The notes under the pieces: model-generated
What the model was told of the DNA's origin: nothing
The model's database searches: none
Seen by the model: only the letters and a program-made list of their open reading frames with translations
In this document: in pieces, positions 34,222-44,031 of the stretch
How positions within the stretch are numbered: position 1 is the first letter of the stretch
How the letters are laid out: each line of letters opens with the position of its first letter
Made by a program: the position numbers and the translations under genes
From: UBA6136 sp964386975
GTDB taxonomy: Bacteria > Pseudomonadota > Gammaproteobacteria > Methylococcales > Methylococcaceae
Assembly (NCBI GenBank): GCA_964386975.1
Contig: CAYLUS010000003.1
Span: 41,893 to 105,892, forward strand
Length of the DNA: 64,000 bases
Direction of reading: 5' to 3'

Positions 34222-37200
34222 ATGTACCGATTTAGTCTTTTTTTCGTAACGCGGCCAATCTTTGCGGCCGTGATTTCGCTGTTCATCATTCTGATCGGCC
34301 TAATCAGCCTGTTCACACTGCCGATCGCCCAGTATCCGGAGATTGCACCCCCGAGCGTCCAGGTTCAGGTACGCTATCCCGGCGCCAGCGCCAAAGTGCT
34401 TGCAGAAACGGTTGCTACGCCACTGGAGCAGGAGATCAATGGCGTTGAGAACATGCTCTACATGACGAGCAACTCCTCCAATGATGGCATCCTGCAACTG
34501 TCTGTCGTTTTCAAGCCCGGATCGGATCTCGATAAAGCGCAGGTGCAGGTCCAGAACCGGGTCTCGCTGGCCGAACCCAGACTGCCCGAAGAAGTCCGCC
34601 GTCAGGGCCTCTCGGTTCGAAAACGCAGCCCGGATTTGAGTCTGGTCATCAACCTGATCTCACCGGATAAGCGCTATGACAACGTCTACATGACGAATTA
34701 TGCCCTCATCCAGATTAAAGATGCGCTAGCCCGCGTTCCGGGGGTCGGAGACGTCATGTTGTTCGGGGCCCGTGAATACAGCATGCGGGTGTGGCTGGAT
34801 CCTGGCAAGGTAGCCGCCCGGAACCTGACCGCCAGCGACGTCGTCGAGGCCATCCGGGAACAGAATGTGCAGGTCGCAGCGGGTGTCGTCGGCGCTCCAC
34901 CCACCGGCATTCATACCGATTTTCAATACACCGTGATGGCCCAGGGACGCCTCAGCGATACGGAGGAATTTGCCAACATCATTCTTCGCACTGGAACCGA
35001 TGGCCAGATGACCCGTCTGCGCGATGTCGCACGCATTGAGCTGGGTTCCAAAGACTATGGCAGCGAACTGTTTCTCGATGGCCAAAAGAGCGTGGGTTTG
35101 GCCCTGTTTCAGATGCCAGGATCCAACGCGCTTGAGACCAAGCAGGCGGTGTTGGCCGAAATGGAAAATCTCAAGCACCATTTCCCGGAGGGCCTCGACT
35201 ACCTCATGTCCTACGATACCGTCGCCTTCGTCCAGCAATCCATTGAAAAGGTCGTCGGCACCCTGTTTGAGGCGCTGGCGCTGGTCGTGCTGGTGGTCAT
35301 CCTGTTCTTGAAGACCTGGCGGGCAAGCCTGATTCCGATCCTCGCGGTCCCGGTCTCGTTGATTGGCACCTTTGCGGTGATGGCGGCCATGGGACTTTCT
35401 CTCAATACCCTTTCGCTGTTCGGGCTGGTCCTCGCCATCGGCATCGTGGTCGATGATGCCATCGTGGTGGTCGAAAATGTCGAGCGCAACATGCGCCTGG
35501 GGATGCGGGCCCGAGAGGCCACCCGCAAGGCAATGAAGGAAGTCGTCGGACCGATCGTCGCAACGGCACTGGTCCTGGTCGCGGTCTTCATTCCAACCAC
35601 CTTCATCACCGGTGTCTCAGGTGCGTTTTATCGGCAGTTCGCGCTCACCATCGCCGTCTCCACGGTCATTTCTGCATTTAATTCACTGACGCTAAGCCCT
35701 GCCCTTTGCGCCCTCTTGCTGGATCAGGAGCATGCCAGCGAGCATCTGGAGGGTCGCAACCGGTTTGACCAACTGCTGGCGCCGATGCTGGATCGATTTG
35801 AATCTGCCTTCAATCGCTTTGCGGATCAATACAGCCGCCTGATCCACCGGCTGATCGGTTTCATGCCCTGGGTTTTGGGCGGATATCTGACCTTGACGGC
35901 CCTGAATCTGTTGCTGTTTTCGAGCGTTCCGAGCGGCTTCATTCCCTCCCAGGACATGGGCTATCTTGTGGTCTATGCCCAGTTGCCGGATGCAGCCTCA
36001 CTCGAGCGCACCGAAAAAGTCGTCGCCGAAGCCAATCAGATCATCATGGCAACACCAGGCATTGCCCACATCAATGCCTATGCCGGATTTTCAGTCATCG
36101 GCGGCGGCAATCAGTCCAATGCCGGGACCTTGTTCACCCGTCTGACAGCGCCTGAAATGCGAGAAGGCCACCCGGAACAAACCGCTGAGGCGCTGGTGGG
36201 GATCCTTCAGCAACGGCTGTCCGTCATCGACGGGGCCTTCTTTGCCGTTTTTGCGCCCCCGCCGGTGCGAGGCCTGAGCACCGTCGGAGGCTTCAAACTG
36301 CAGATTCAGGACCGCGCGAATGTCGGCAGCAACGAACTGGCCCGGGCAACCAACGACATCATTGCCAAGGCCATGCAGCAACCGGGAATGGCCCGCGTCT
36401 TCACCACTTTCAGAGCCAGCGTGCCGCAGGTCCATGTTGATGTCGATCGAAGCCTTGCAAAGTCGATCGGCGTCCCGCTCTCTCAGGTCTTTCAGACCCT
36501 GCAGACTTACCTGGGCTCCCTCTATGTCAATGATTTCAACCTGCTTGGCAGGACCTATCAGGTCTACGCCCAGGCTGAAGGCCCCTTTCGCGCGGGGCCC
36601 GAGGCGATTGGCGGCCTGAAGACCCGCAATCACAAGGGCGACATGGTGCCACTGGCTACCTTGGTCAATCTCCGACAGAGTGCAGGACCTGACAAGATTT
36701 CGCACTACAACGTCTATCCCTCCGCCGAGATCAACGGCACGACACTCCCGGGTATCAGCACCGGGCAGGCGATTGAAATGATGGAAGAGCTGCTAGCCAG
36801 AGAGCTTCCAAACGCTATGAGCTATGAATGGACAGAGCTGACGCTTCAGGAAATCCTCGCAGGTAACACAGCCCGTCTGATTTTCCCGCTGTGCGTCGTG
36901 TTCGTGTTCCTGACCCTGGCTGCCCAGTACGAAAGCTGGTCGCATCCTCTGGCCATTATCCTGATCGTCCCGCTCTGCCTTTTGAGCTCCATGACTGGCG
37001 TGTGGCTCCGGGGCATGGACAACAACATTTTCACCCAGATCGGGTTTATCGTTCTGGTCGGGCTAGCCTGCAAGAATGCTATCTTGATTGTCGAGTTCGC
37101 CAAACGCCGACAGGAGCAAGGCGCAAGCCCTGTTGAAGCCGCACTCGAGGGGGCGCGGCTTCGGCTGCGCCCCATTGTCATGACCTCGCTGGCGTTCATC

Positions 37201-37383
37201 ATGGGCGTCTTTCCATTAGTGATTTCCAGCGGCGCCGGCTTTGAAGCGCGACAGATTCTGGGTACCGCCGTGTTTAGCGGGATGCTGGGTGTCACCCTCT
37301 TCGGATTGATTCTGACGCCGTTGTTCTACATTCTTGTCAGGCGCCTGGCAGAACCCTTCAAACGCAGGCCAAAAGGCGCATGA
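34222..37383 (+). CDS. RND multidrug efflux permease, HAE1 (AcrB/MexB) type
   Basis: A 1053-residue inner-membrane proton antiporter, close in length to AcrB. The start MYRFSLFFVTRPIFAAVISLFIILIG, the helix-loop-helix blocks and the two periplasmic loops are standard. The relay carboxylates are Asp411-Asp412 in AIGIVVDDAIVVVENVERN, and the partner Lys is in LVGLACKNAILIVEFAKRR, so the proton pathway is intact, unlike the permease at 1308. It should capture hydrophobic compounds from the periplasm or outer membrane leaflet and pass them to the channel encoded next. Its stop overlaps the start of the channel gene as ATGA (37380-37383). Confidence 0.95.
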   Translation: MYRFSLFFVTRPIFAAVISLFIILIGLISLFTLPIAQYPEIAPPSVQVQVRYPGASAKVLAETVATPLEQEINGVENMLYMTSNSSNDGILQLSVVFKPGSDLDKAQVQVQNRVSLAEPRLPEEVRRQGLSVRKRSPDLSLVINLISPDKRYDNVYMTNYALIQIKDALARVPGVGDVMLFGAREYSMRVWLDPGKVAARNLTASDVVEAIREQNVQVAAGVVGAPPTGIHTDFQYTVMAQGRLSDTEEFANIILRTGTDGQMTRLRDVARIELGSKDYGSELFLDGQKSVGLALFQMPGSNALETKQAVLAEMENLKHHFPEGLDYLMSYDTVAFVQQSIEKVVGTLFEALALVVLVVILFLKTWRASLIPILAVPVSLIGTFAVMAAMGLSLNTLSLFGLVLAIGIVVDDAIVVVENVERNMRLGMRAREATRKAMKEVVGPIVATALVLVAVFIPTTFITGVSGAFYRQFALTIAVSTVISAFNSLTLSPALCALLLDQEHASEHLEGRNRFDQLLAPMLDRFESAFNRFADQYSRLIHRLIGFMPWVLGGYLTLTALNLLLFSSVPSGFIPSQDMGYLVVYAQLPDAASLERTEKVVAEANQIIMATPGIAHINAYAGFSVIGGGNQSNAGTLFTRLTAPEMREGHPEQTAEALVGILQQRLSVIDGAFFAVFAPPPVRGLSTVGGFKLQIQDRANVGSNELARATNDIIAKAMQQPGMARVFTTFRASVPQVHVDVDRSLAKSIGVPLSQVFQTLQTYLGSLYVNDFNLLGRTYQVYAQAEGPFRAGPEAIGGLKTRNHKGDMVPLATLVNLRQSAGPDKISHYNVYPSAEINGTTLPGISTGQAIEMMEELLARELPNAMSYEWTELTLQEILAGNTARLIFPLCVVFVFLTLAAQYESWSHPLAIILIVPLCLLSSMTGVWLRGMDNNIFTQIGFIVLVGLACKNAILIVEFAKRRQEQGASPVEAALEGARLRLRPIVMTSLAFIMGVFPLVISSGAGFEARQILGTAVFSGMLGVTLFGLILTPLFYILVRRLAEPFKRRPKGA

Positions 37384-38846
37384 ACGCCCCTCTTTTTTGC
37401 CGCCGGGCCGGTCTTCTGCTGAGCCTGATCTGCCTCACAGGCTGCCCGATCGGGCCAAGCTATGAATTACCGAAAATGGACAGCGGCAACGCCTTCGGTA
37501 ATCAGGAGGAGGCCGAATATGATCTTCGCCCGATCGATCAGGCCTGGTGGCGACAATTCAAGGATCCGACGCTCACGCGGCTCATTCAAAAGGCCATTGC
37601 CAATAACTACGATCTCAAGGCAGCCGAGGCCAACCTCAGAGAAACTCGGGCCCTCTTTCTCTACGCGGGACTGAACCTACTGCCGCACGTCAATGAGCAC
37701 AACAACTGGTCTTCCCTCCAAAGGAGTTTTGATTCCCTTAACCAGATCAACTATGTTCCGCGCAACCTCAACCTCTACAACGCCGGATTTGACGTTTTCT
37801 GGGAAGCCGACATCTGGGGCAAGATTCGCCGTGATGTGCAGTCACGGGAAGCGTTGGTTGAATCTGCAGAAGCGGATCGGCGCTACCTGCAGCTCAGCAT
37901 CATTTCAGAACTCGCACGGAACTACTTCGAACTCAGAGGCCATCAGAACCAACTGGCCGTTGAGCAACGCAATGCCGATAACCAGCGATCGACCTGGGCG
38001 CTGACGCAAGCCCGCGAAGAGGCCGGCATCGGAACCGCTTTCGATACCCAGAGAGCCAAGGCGCAGTACGACACCACCCGAGCCCTGATCCCCCCGGTCG
38101 ACAGCTTGATTCATCAGGACATTCATCGAATTTCGGTTCTGACCGGTCAAATCCCCTCGGCACTCCTCAGGGAATTGTTGGTACCAAAACCGATTCCACA
38201 GCCTCCCGAGCATATTCATCTCGGAAGTCCCGCAGAACTCCTGAGGCGACGACCCGATATCCGGGTCGTCGAGCGAAATCTGGCCAGCGCAACGGCCAAA
38301 ATCGGGGTTGCCATTGGCGAACTGTTTCCACGAGTGACCTTCGTCGGCACCTTTGCATTGGAATCCAGTTCCCTCACCGGGCTCGGGGCAACCAATGCAG
38401 GCGCCTACAACTTCGGGCCCCGGATTGTCTGGCCGGCGTTTGACAGTGTCCAGCTCTACACCCGCGTCCTTGCGGCGGAGGCCAGCGCCGATGCCCGTCT
38501 GGCCGAATACAAGCAAGTGGTCCTCAACGCCCTTGAGGAAACCGAAAATGCCTTGGTCATTTATGATCGCCTTCGGGATCGACAAGCCCTCCTCAAGACC
38601 GCCTCGGAGGCCAGCTACCAGGCCTATCAGGTCGCAACGGTGCGTTTTGAGGAGGGGGTGATGGATTTTTTGAACCTGCTTGATACCGAGCGAAGGCTAC
38701 TTCTGGACCAGAGGGAATATGCGGCCAGCATCACCGAAACCTCGGCCGCCTTGATCGCCCTTTATAAAGCCCTGGGGGGCGGATGGGAGCCCTTCCAGAC
38801 CGCGGAAGACCGGAAAGACAAGCTGGAGGAGACCTTCACCCCGTGA
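37380..38846 (+). CDS. Outer-membrane efflux lipoprotein (OprM/NodT family)
   Basis: A 488-residue TolC-like channel. The signal peptide ends in the lipobox LTGC (about residue 21). Two outer-membrane efflux repeats follow, with typical segments PIDQAWWRQFKDPTLTRLIQKAIANNYDLKAAEANLRETRA and LRRRPDIRVVERNLASATAKIGVAIGELFPRVTF. The C-terminal half has VRFEEGVMDFLNLLDTERRLL. It completes the pump started by the adaptor and permease, and overlaps both the permease (ATGA) and the Nudix gene (GTGA). Tight coupling suggests all four are made from one message. Confidence 0.95.
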   Translation: MNAPLFCRRAGLLLSLICLTGCPIGPSYELPKMDSGNAFGNQEEAEYDLRPIDQAWWRQFKDPTLTRLIQKAIANNYDLKAAEANLRETRALFLYAGLNLLPHVNEHNNWSSLQRSFDSLNQINYVPRNLNLYNAGFDVFWEADIWGKIRRDVQSREALVESAEADRRYLQLSIISELARNYFELRGHQNQLAVEQRNADNQRSTWALTQAREEAGIGTAFDTQRAKAQYDTTRALIPPVDSLIHQDIHRISVLTGQIPSALLRELLVPKPIPQPPEHIHLGSPAELLRRRPDIRVVERNLASATAKIGVAIGELFPRVTFVGTFALESSSLTGLGATNAGAYNFGPRIVWPAFDSVQLYTRVLAAEASADARLAEYKQVVLNALEETENALVIYDRLRDRQALLKTASEASYQAYQVATVRFEEGVMDFLNLLDTERRLLLDQREYAASITETSAALIALYKALGGGWEPFQTAEDRKDKLEETFTP

Positions 38847-39367
38847 GTACAGATCAGGAACTTTTGGATGAGGTGGATGCGTTCGACCAGACGCTGGGCC
38901 CCAGGACCCGCGGCGAGATTCATCGACAAGGCCTCCGTCACCGCGCCGTTCATATTCTGGTCTTCAATGCACACGGGCAACTGTTTCTTCAGAAACGGTC
39001 CATGAGCAAGGATGTCAACCCCGGCGCCTGGGATACCTCGGCCGCAGGCCATGTGGATGCTGGCGAAGCCTATCATGCGGCCGCCTGCCGCGAGGTTGAG
39101 GAGGAACTGGGGATTCCGGCACCTGATGCTCTCGAACCTATCAGCCAACTCAGTGCCTGCGAGGAAACCGGTATGGAATTCATTCGCGTGTTCGTCCTGC
39201 GGCATGAGGGCCCCTTCACCCTTCACCCCACCGAAATCGATGAAGGGGGTTGGTTTGATCCTGCTGCAATCGATCAATGGATCGCCGCCGGCGGCGGTAA
39301 TTTGACCCGCTCCTTCATCCTGATTTGGAAACGTTTCAGAGCGGATTTGCGCGAATCCAGTCCTTGA
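38843..39367 (+). CDS. Nudix hydrolase (YfcD/IPP isomerase-like)
   Basis: 174 residues from a GTG that overlaps the channel stop as GTGA. A longer frame from 38783 would lie inside that gene. The region RHRAVHILVFNAHGQLFLQKRSMSKDVNPGAWDTSAAGHV and the Nudix box GHVDAGEAYHAAACREVEEELGI (G-x5-E-x7-REVEEE) are complete, so metal-dependent pyrophosphohydrolase activity is likely. The resemblance is to E. coli YfcD and the IPP isomerase branch. The substrate is unknown. Its last 32 bases overlap the 3' end of another Nudix gene on the opposite strand, which is unusual. A link with efflux is only positional. Confidence 0.88.
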   Translation: MSTDQELLDEVDAFDQTLGPRTRGEIHRQGLRHRAVHILVFNAHGQLFLQKRSMSKDVNPGAWDTSAAGHVDAGEAYHAAACREVEEELGIPAPDALEPISQLSACEETGMEFIRVFVLRHEGPFTLHPTEIDEGGWFDPAAIDQWIAAGGGNLTRSFILIWKRFRADLRESSP

Positions 39368-39914
39368 GCTTCAAAAACGCAAGGCGAGTAGATGCAAACG
39401 CAAAGCCCTGAGGGTCAAGCCCCTCAGGGTCAACCAGTTCGATGGCTTCAATCTCACCGCGCTCAGGAATGAGAGATTGCGCCTCGGTTCGTGCCGCAAA
39501 AAATAGATCGAGGGTGTGATAGGGAATTCCTTGGTAAAGATAACGGTTGGGTGCGCTGGTGAAGTAGTGGAGTGTTCCGACCTCGATACTCAACTCCTCC
39601 AAAATCTCGCGCCGCAGCCCGGATTCAACACTTTCCCCAAATTCAATGAAGCCACCGGGCACATCCAGAAGCCCCCGGCCCGGATCTTTGGACCTGACGC
39701 AGAGGATCAGCTTTGAGCCCTGGAAGATAAATGCCCCTGCCGCTGCCGCTGTATTGAAAAAGAACTGAAGACCGCAGGCGCTACAGGTGAGCATGCGCGC
39801 CTCACCAATCCTCGGTTCAGGCGCCTGACAGCGTGGACAGACTTTGAAGATCCCCTGCAGCGCCGCTGTATCCGCTGCATAGCCCTCGTTCGGGCATGAT
39901 CTGTTCTCGCTCAT
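39336..39914 (-). CDS. Nudix hydrolase with N-terminal zinc ribbon
   Basis: 192 residues from the ATG at 39912-39914, preceded by GAGGG. A start at 40022 would extend it into the divergent gene. A four-Cys zinc ribbon (CPRCQAPEP...LTCSACGLQ) precedes a Nudix domain with the box GGFIEFGESVESGLRREILEELSI (all G-x5-E-x7-REILEE residues present). The layout recalls the NudC NAD pyrophosphatase branch and related ribbon-Nudix proteins, but a C-terminal SQPWPFPxS-type motif is not seen, so NAD specificity is not supported. It converges with and overlaps the Nudix gene at 38843. Confidence 0.85.
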   Translation of the reverse strand: MSENRSCPNEGYAADTAALQGIFKVCPRCQAPEPRIGEARMLTCSACGLQFFFNTAAAAGAFIFQGSKLILCVRSKDPGRGLLDVPGGFIEFGESVESGLRREILEELSIEVGTLHYFTSAPNRYLYQGIPYHTLDLFFAARTEAQSLIPERGEIEAIELVDPEGLDPQGFAFASTRLAFLKLKDWIRANPL

Positions 39915-39975
39915 TTTGTCGCCCTCGCCCCTATCCGTATACTTAGGGATTACTTTCCTAAAAACCGCATAATCA

Positions 39976-41736
39976 ATGAAGTCGGTTCTCATGACTGCCA
40001 CCAGCCTCTGGCTGGGTGTCACCCCTCCCGTCTATTCGCAGACCGACTGCGCCAAAGAGGACAGTACGCAGATCTGGTTCTCCCCGTCTTCGCCAGAGGC
40101 CGGAGAGACGGTCCGGGTATTCGCCGTATCGGCTGATCTGGCCATTGACGGTCTGCGCATGGGGTCTCAGGATTCAGACGCGGACCGGCCCGTTCAGGTG
40201 ACCCGAAGGGGCGGACCTCCCTACAGCCTGGATGCCGAGGTTCGGCTGCCCTTGGATGGCTCTGGCCTTCGCATCGAGGCCACCCGGGGCGATGAACGCG
40301 TGGCCTGCACAAGCCTTAAGCCCGGCACGGTATCACACCCTGGAGGCCATGACTGGAGCCGCGCGAACGAAGCATTCTTCGCCGCCTGGATCGAGACCCT
40401 GTTTGACGGGCCGGAGAACGAAGGCCTCAATTTCAAGTCGCTGGAACCGGTCCTCAGGGACCCTGATCGCAACGTTCTTCATAACGCCCTGGGGTATCGG
40501 GAAGACGAGCGTCTTCCTGCCACTCCCGACTGTGCAGATCTCCCTTACTTTCTGAGAACCTACTTCGCCTGGAAGGTCGGGCTTCCCGTGTCATTCAGGG
40601 CGTGCGACCGGGGGACTGGAAGCCGTCCGCCCCGCTGCGGGCGCCCGACACTTGATACCCGCTTCACTCAGGGGCCGGTACCTGCATCCAGCTTTACGGG
40701 ACTGATGCGCAAGATCGCCGACACGGTTCATTCCGGCAGTGCCCGGACCGGGCTTCAGGATGAGGCGACAGATTTCTACCCCATACCCCTTGATCAAAAG
40801 CGGCTCTGGCCAGGTACCGTCTACGCAGACCCTTACGGCCACACCCTGATCATTGCCAAATGGATTCCGCAAAAAGGCCGGCAACCCGGCATCCTTCTGG
40901 CCGCCGATGCGCAGCCAGACAACTCTGTGTCCCGAAAGCGGTTCTGGGAGGGCAATTTCCTGTTTGCCAATCTCCCCTCCGCCGGTCCTGGCTTCAAGGC
41001 CTTCAGACCGCTGCTTCTGGATGGCAGCGGATTTGCACTCCCGGACAATGCGCATCTGGCAGCAGCGGCCCCCGGGGCACCCTTCAGCGATGAACAGGAA
41101 GGCCTATCCGCCGATGCGTTCTACACCGCCATCAAAGGGCTGATCAACCCCAAGGGCCTGGATCCTGAGGCCGCCTATACGGCGACCCTTGCCGCCCTGA
41201 TGGAACAGCTGAAAACGCGTGTCGTGGCGGTCGAAAACGGCGAACGCTACCGACGCCAGCATGGTCCTTCCACCATTACCATGCCAGCGGGTGCCAGCAT
41301 TTTCGAAACCCAAGGAGCCTGGGAGGACTATGCAAGTCCCTCGCGCGACATGCGGCTGCTGATCGCGCTCAAGGTCGTCGAGGCCCTGCCAGAGGCAATT
41401 ACCGCCCACCCTGACCTGTTCGCGCTCGGCTCAATGAGCCCAGACGCTGCCCGATCCCAAATCGAAACTCTGCATCAGCAGTCCATTAAAGACAAGACCA
41501 TCCGCTATCTCCGAAGCGATGGTAGCGAATGGGAACTGTCGCTTGAAGAGATTTTTGCCCGGCGTGAGGCCCTTGAGGTCGGCTATAACCCAAATGACTG
41601 CGCGGAGGTGCGTTGGGGCGCTTCTCCCGATACCACTGAGTCTGCGACCTGCAATCGACATGCGCCGGCCGATCAACAGGCCAAGATGATGCAATATCGA
41701 AACTGGTTTAAAAACACCCAACGTCCTTCCCGCTAA
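39976..41736 (+). CDS. Unrecognised exported protein, possible papain-like fold
   Basis: 586 residues with a short signal peptide (MKSVLMTATSLWLGVTPPVYSQ). I do not recognise the family. The first 110 residues look like a beta-rich domain (FSPSSPEAGETVRVFAVSADL). A Cys at the head of a helix (PDCADLPYFLRTYFAWKVGLPVSF, near residue 182) and a later GHTLIIAKW (near residue 292) are spaced and placed like the Cys and His of papain-like/transglutaminase-type folds. This is inference from pattern only. The C-terminal third is helical and ends in a Cys pair. It is followed four bases later by a DUF2272 lipoprotein gene, itself of papain-like type, so the two probably work together in the envelope. 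Confidence 0.6.
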   Translation: MKSVLMTATSLWLGVTPPVYSQTDCAKEDSTQIWFSPSSPEAGETVRVFAVSADLAIDGLRMGSQDSDADRPVQVTRRGGPPYSLDAEVRLPLDGSGLRIEATRGDERVACTSLKPGTVSHPGGHDWSRANEAFFAAWIETLFDGPENEGLNFKSLEPVLRDPDRNVLHNALGYREDERLPATPDCADLPYFLRTYFAWKVGLPVSFRACDRGTGSRPPRCGRPTLDTRFTQGPVPASSFTGLMRKIADTVHSGSARTGLQDEATDFYPIPLDQKRLWPGTVYADPYGHTLIIAKWIPQKGRQPGILLAADAQPDNSVSRKRFWEGNFLFANLPSAGPGFKAFRPLLLDGSGFALPDNAHLAAAAPGAPFSDEQEGLSADAFYTAIKGLINPKGLDPEAAYTATLAALMEQLKTRVVAVENGERYRRQHGPSTITMPAGASIFETQGAWEDYASPSRDMRLLIALKVVEALPEAITAHPDLFALGSMSPDAARSQIETLHQQSIKDKTIRYLRSDGSEWELSLEEIFARREALEVGYNPNDCAEVRWGASPDTTESATCNRHAPADQQAKMMQYRNWFKNTQRPSR

Positions 41737-41740
41737 CGCC

Positions 41741-42523
41741 ATGCATCCATCCACCATCCGGCTAACCATACTCACTACCCTGATCGTCATGCTTGCTGGC
41801 TGCGCAGGCAGCAAGGAATCTTCCAAAAAGTCACCCACGCCCATAGAGCAGGCCGATGCTGGGAAAGCGCGTAAAAAGGGCAGCAATTCGCGGGTTGAGG
41901 TTCTGCGTAAGGTCGCTGAGGGCGAATGGGAACTGTTTGGCCGTCAGGTTGTAAGACTGGATGATCAGGGCGAAAGCATGCCGCACGTCGGCCACTGGGA
42001 GGACGATGGCGATCCCTGGTCCTCGCGGGTCAACGGCTATTGGCGCAGTGTCGGCAAACCCAGTCTGGATGGGTTTGACTGCAAGCAACCGTGGTCGGCA
42101 GCCTTCATCACCTGGTTGATGCGGGAATCCGGCGTCTCAAGCCTCGAATTCCCGGGATCCGATGCGCACTGGAACTACATTCGCTACTTTGCAGACCCTG
42201 CCAACCAGACGGTTGCAGCCTATCAACCGCATCGGATCAACCAATACAGTCCCAAGACCGGTGACCTGATCTGTGCCACCCGGGGGACTCATGGTTTTAT
42301 TCCGGTCTATGACGATCAGGATGCCCGCACGGTGTTAATGGGCCATGCAAAACTGCACTGCGATCTGGTGGTAGAAGTAAATGGCAGCCAGCTAGCAAGC
42401 ATTGGCGGGAACGTCAGGAATTCAGTCTCTAAGACCCAACTCACGCTTGATGGCAAAGGCCATCTGAGACCAAGTGAGCAGAGACCCTGGTTCGTCGTGC
42501 TAGAGAATCGTTTTGGCCAGTAG
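41741..42523 (+). CDS. DUF2272-family lipoprotein
   Basis: 260 residues. A signal peptide ends in the lipobox LAGC (about residue 21), so it is a lipoprotein. The domain has FDCKQPWSAAFITWLMRESGVSSLEFPGSDAHWNYIRYF, then TGDLICATRGTHGF and GHAKLHCDLVVEVNGSQLASIGGNV, the DUF2272 pattern, which resembles NlpC/P60 or CHAP peptidases in general layout. The expected catalytic Cys and His may be the Cys in FDCKQPW and the His in RGTHGF or LHCD; I cannot decide. It begins four bases after the previous exported protein gene, forming a two-gene operon, and converges on ffh. Confidence 0.75.
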   Translation: MHPSTIRLTILTTLIVMLAGCAGSKESSKKSPTPIEQADAGKARKKGSNSRVEVLRKVAEGEWELFGRQVVRLDDQGESMPHVGHWEDDGDPWSSRVNGYWRSVGKPSLDGFDCKQPWSAAFITWLMRESGVSSLEFPGSDAHWNYIRYFADPANQTVAAYQPHRINQYSPKTGDLICATRGTHGFIPVYDDQDARTVLMGHAKLHCDLVVEVNGSQLASIGGNVRNSVSKTQLTLDGKGHLRPSEQRPWFVVLENRFGQ

Positions 42524-42572
42524 GCTCTGAGGGCAGGATCACCCGAGGGGGCCAGCCCGATGAGCCCTGAGC

Positions 42573-43943
42573 TCACATGGTGCCCCGGAAATTCATGCCA
42601 CGAGCCAAGTTGCCCTTGGCGCCCCGCATCATGTTCATAAGGTTGCCTTTCTTGAATTTCTTCATCATGAGCTGCATCTGACCAAATTGCTTGAGCATTC
42701 GGTTTAGATCCTGAAGATCCACCCCGGAGCCCTTGGCTATCCGCTCCTTACGGGAGTTATTGATCAGATCGGGATTCTGCCGCTCCTTCCGCGTCATGGA
42801 GTCGATCATGACAATCTGGCGCTGCCATTCATTGTCATTGACCTGCTCCTTGACGTTCTGCGGCACCGCTCCAATTCCCGGCAGCTTGTCCATCATGGCG
42901 GTCAGACCGCCCATGTTCTTGAGTTGCTGCAGCTGGTCGTAGTAATCGTTAAGGTTGAAGACCACGCCCTTCTGGATCTTCTTGGCCAGTTTTTCTGCCT
43001 TGGCCTTGTCGATGGTCCGCTCGGCCTCTTCGATCAGGCTGAGCATGTCGCCCATACCCAGAATTCGGGATGCGATTCGGTCCGGATGGAAGCGCTCCAG
43101 CGCCTGAGTCTTCTCCCCTACCCCCAAGAACTTGATGGGTTTACCTGTGATGTGCCGCACAGAAAGAGCCGCGCCGCCGCGCGCATCACCATCGGTCTTG
43201 GTCAGGATCACACCAGTCAGTGGCAATGCTTCGCCAAAGGCCTTGGCGGTGTTTGCGGCATCCTGCCCGGTCATGGCGTCGACCACGAACAGGGTCTCGA
43301 TGGGCTTGATCTCGCGGTGCAAGGCTTGGATTTCGGCCATCATGGCCTCATCGATCGCCAACCGTCCGGCGGTATCGATGATCAGCACGTCACGGTAGCG
43401 CTTACGGGCATGTTCCAGCGCGCCTTTGGCGATGTCGATCGGCGACTGACTTGGATCGCTGGGGAAGAAATCGACACCCACTTCATCAGCCAATGTTTTC
43501 AATTGCTCGATCGCTGCCGGACGATAAACGTCAGCACTGGCGACAACCACAGACTTGCGCTCACTTTCCTTCAGCCATCGGGCCAACTTGGCAACGGTCG
43601 TCGTCTTGCCGGCACCTTGAAGACCGGCCATCAGGATGACTGCGGGGGGCTGTGTCTGGAAACTGAGTTTTTCATGGGCACTACCCATGACCTGAATCAG
43701 CTCTTCGTTAACAATTTTGATGAAGGTCTGACCCGGAGAAAGGCTGCTCTTGACATCCTGTCCCAGCGCACGGGTCTTGACCTGCTCGATGAAATCCTTG
43801 ACTACCGGCAGAGCGACATCTGCCTCAAGTAGCGCCATCCTGACTTCCCGAAGGGTCTCCTGGATGTTGTCCTCGGTCAGTCGTCCCTGGCCTCGGATTT
43901 TCTTAAGGGACTGGGTAAGGCGTTCGGTAAGGTTGTCAAACAT
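42573..43943 (-). CDS. ffh: Signal recognition particle protein Ffh
   Basis: A 456-residue SRP54 GTPase. The N domain (LTERLTQSLKKIRGQGRLTEDNIQETLREVRMALLEADV) is followed by the G domain with GLQGAGKTTTVAKLA, IIDTAGRLAID and TKTDGDARGGAALS. The C-terminal Met-rich M domain (QMQLMMKKFKKGNLMNMMRGAKGN) binds 4.5S RNA and signal peptides. It acts with 4.5S RNA and FtsY in targeting membrane proteins. The gene for 4.5S RNA is not in this window. It is divergent from a YpjD-type gene, as in E. coli and relatives. Confidence 0.98.
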   Translation of the reverse strand: MFDNLTERLTQSLKKIRGQGRLTEDNIQETLREVRMALLEADVALPVVKDFIEQVKTRALGQDVKSSLSPGQTFIKIVNEELIQVMGSAHEKLSFQTQPPAVILMAGLQGAGKTTTVAKLARWLKESERKSVVVASADVYRPAAIEQLKTLADEVGVDFFPSDPSQSPIDIAKGALEHARKRYRDVLIIDTAGRLAIDEAMMAEIQALHREIKPIETLFVVDAMTGQDAANTAKAFGEALPLTGVILTKTDGDARGGAALSVRHITGKPIKFLGVGEKTQALERFHPDRIASRILGMGDMLSLIEEAERTIDKAKAEKLAKKIQKGVVFNLNDYYDQLQQLKNMGGLTAMMDKLPGIGAVPQNVKEQVNDNEWQRQIVMIDSMTRKERQNPDLINNSRKERIAKGSGVDLQDLNRMLKQFGQMQLMMKKFKKGNLMNMMRGAKGNLARGMNFRGTM

Positions 43944-44031
43944 GGCGATCGTTGCAGGTTACTTGCTTCTATAGAAGAGACTTCATCTAATCGAGTCATT
44001 ATGCCAGACTAGCCGGGGAGGACGGTATTGC

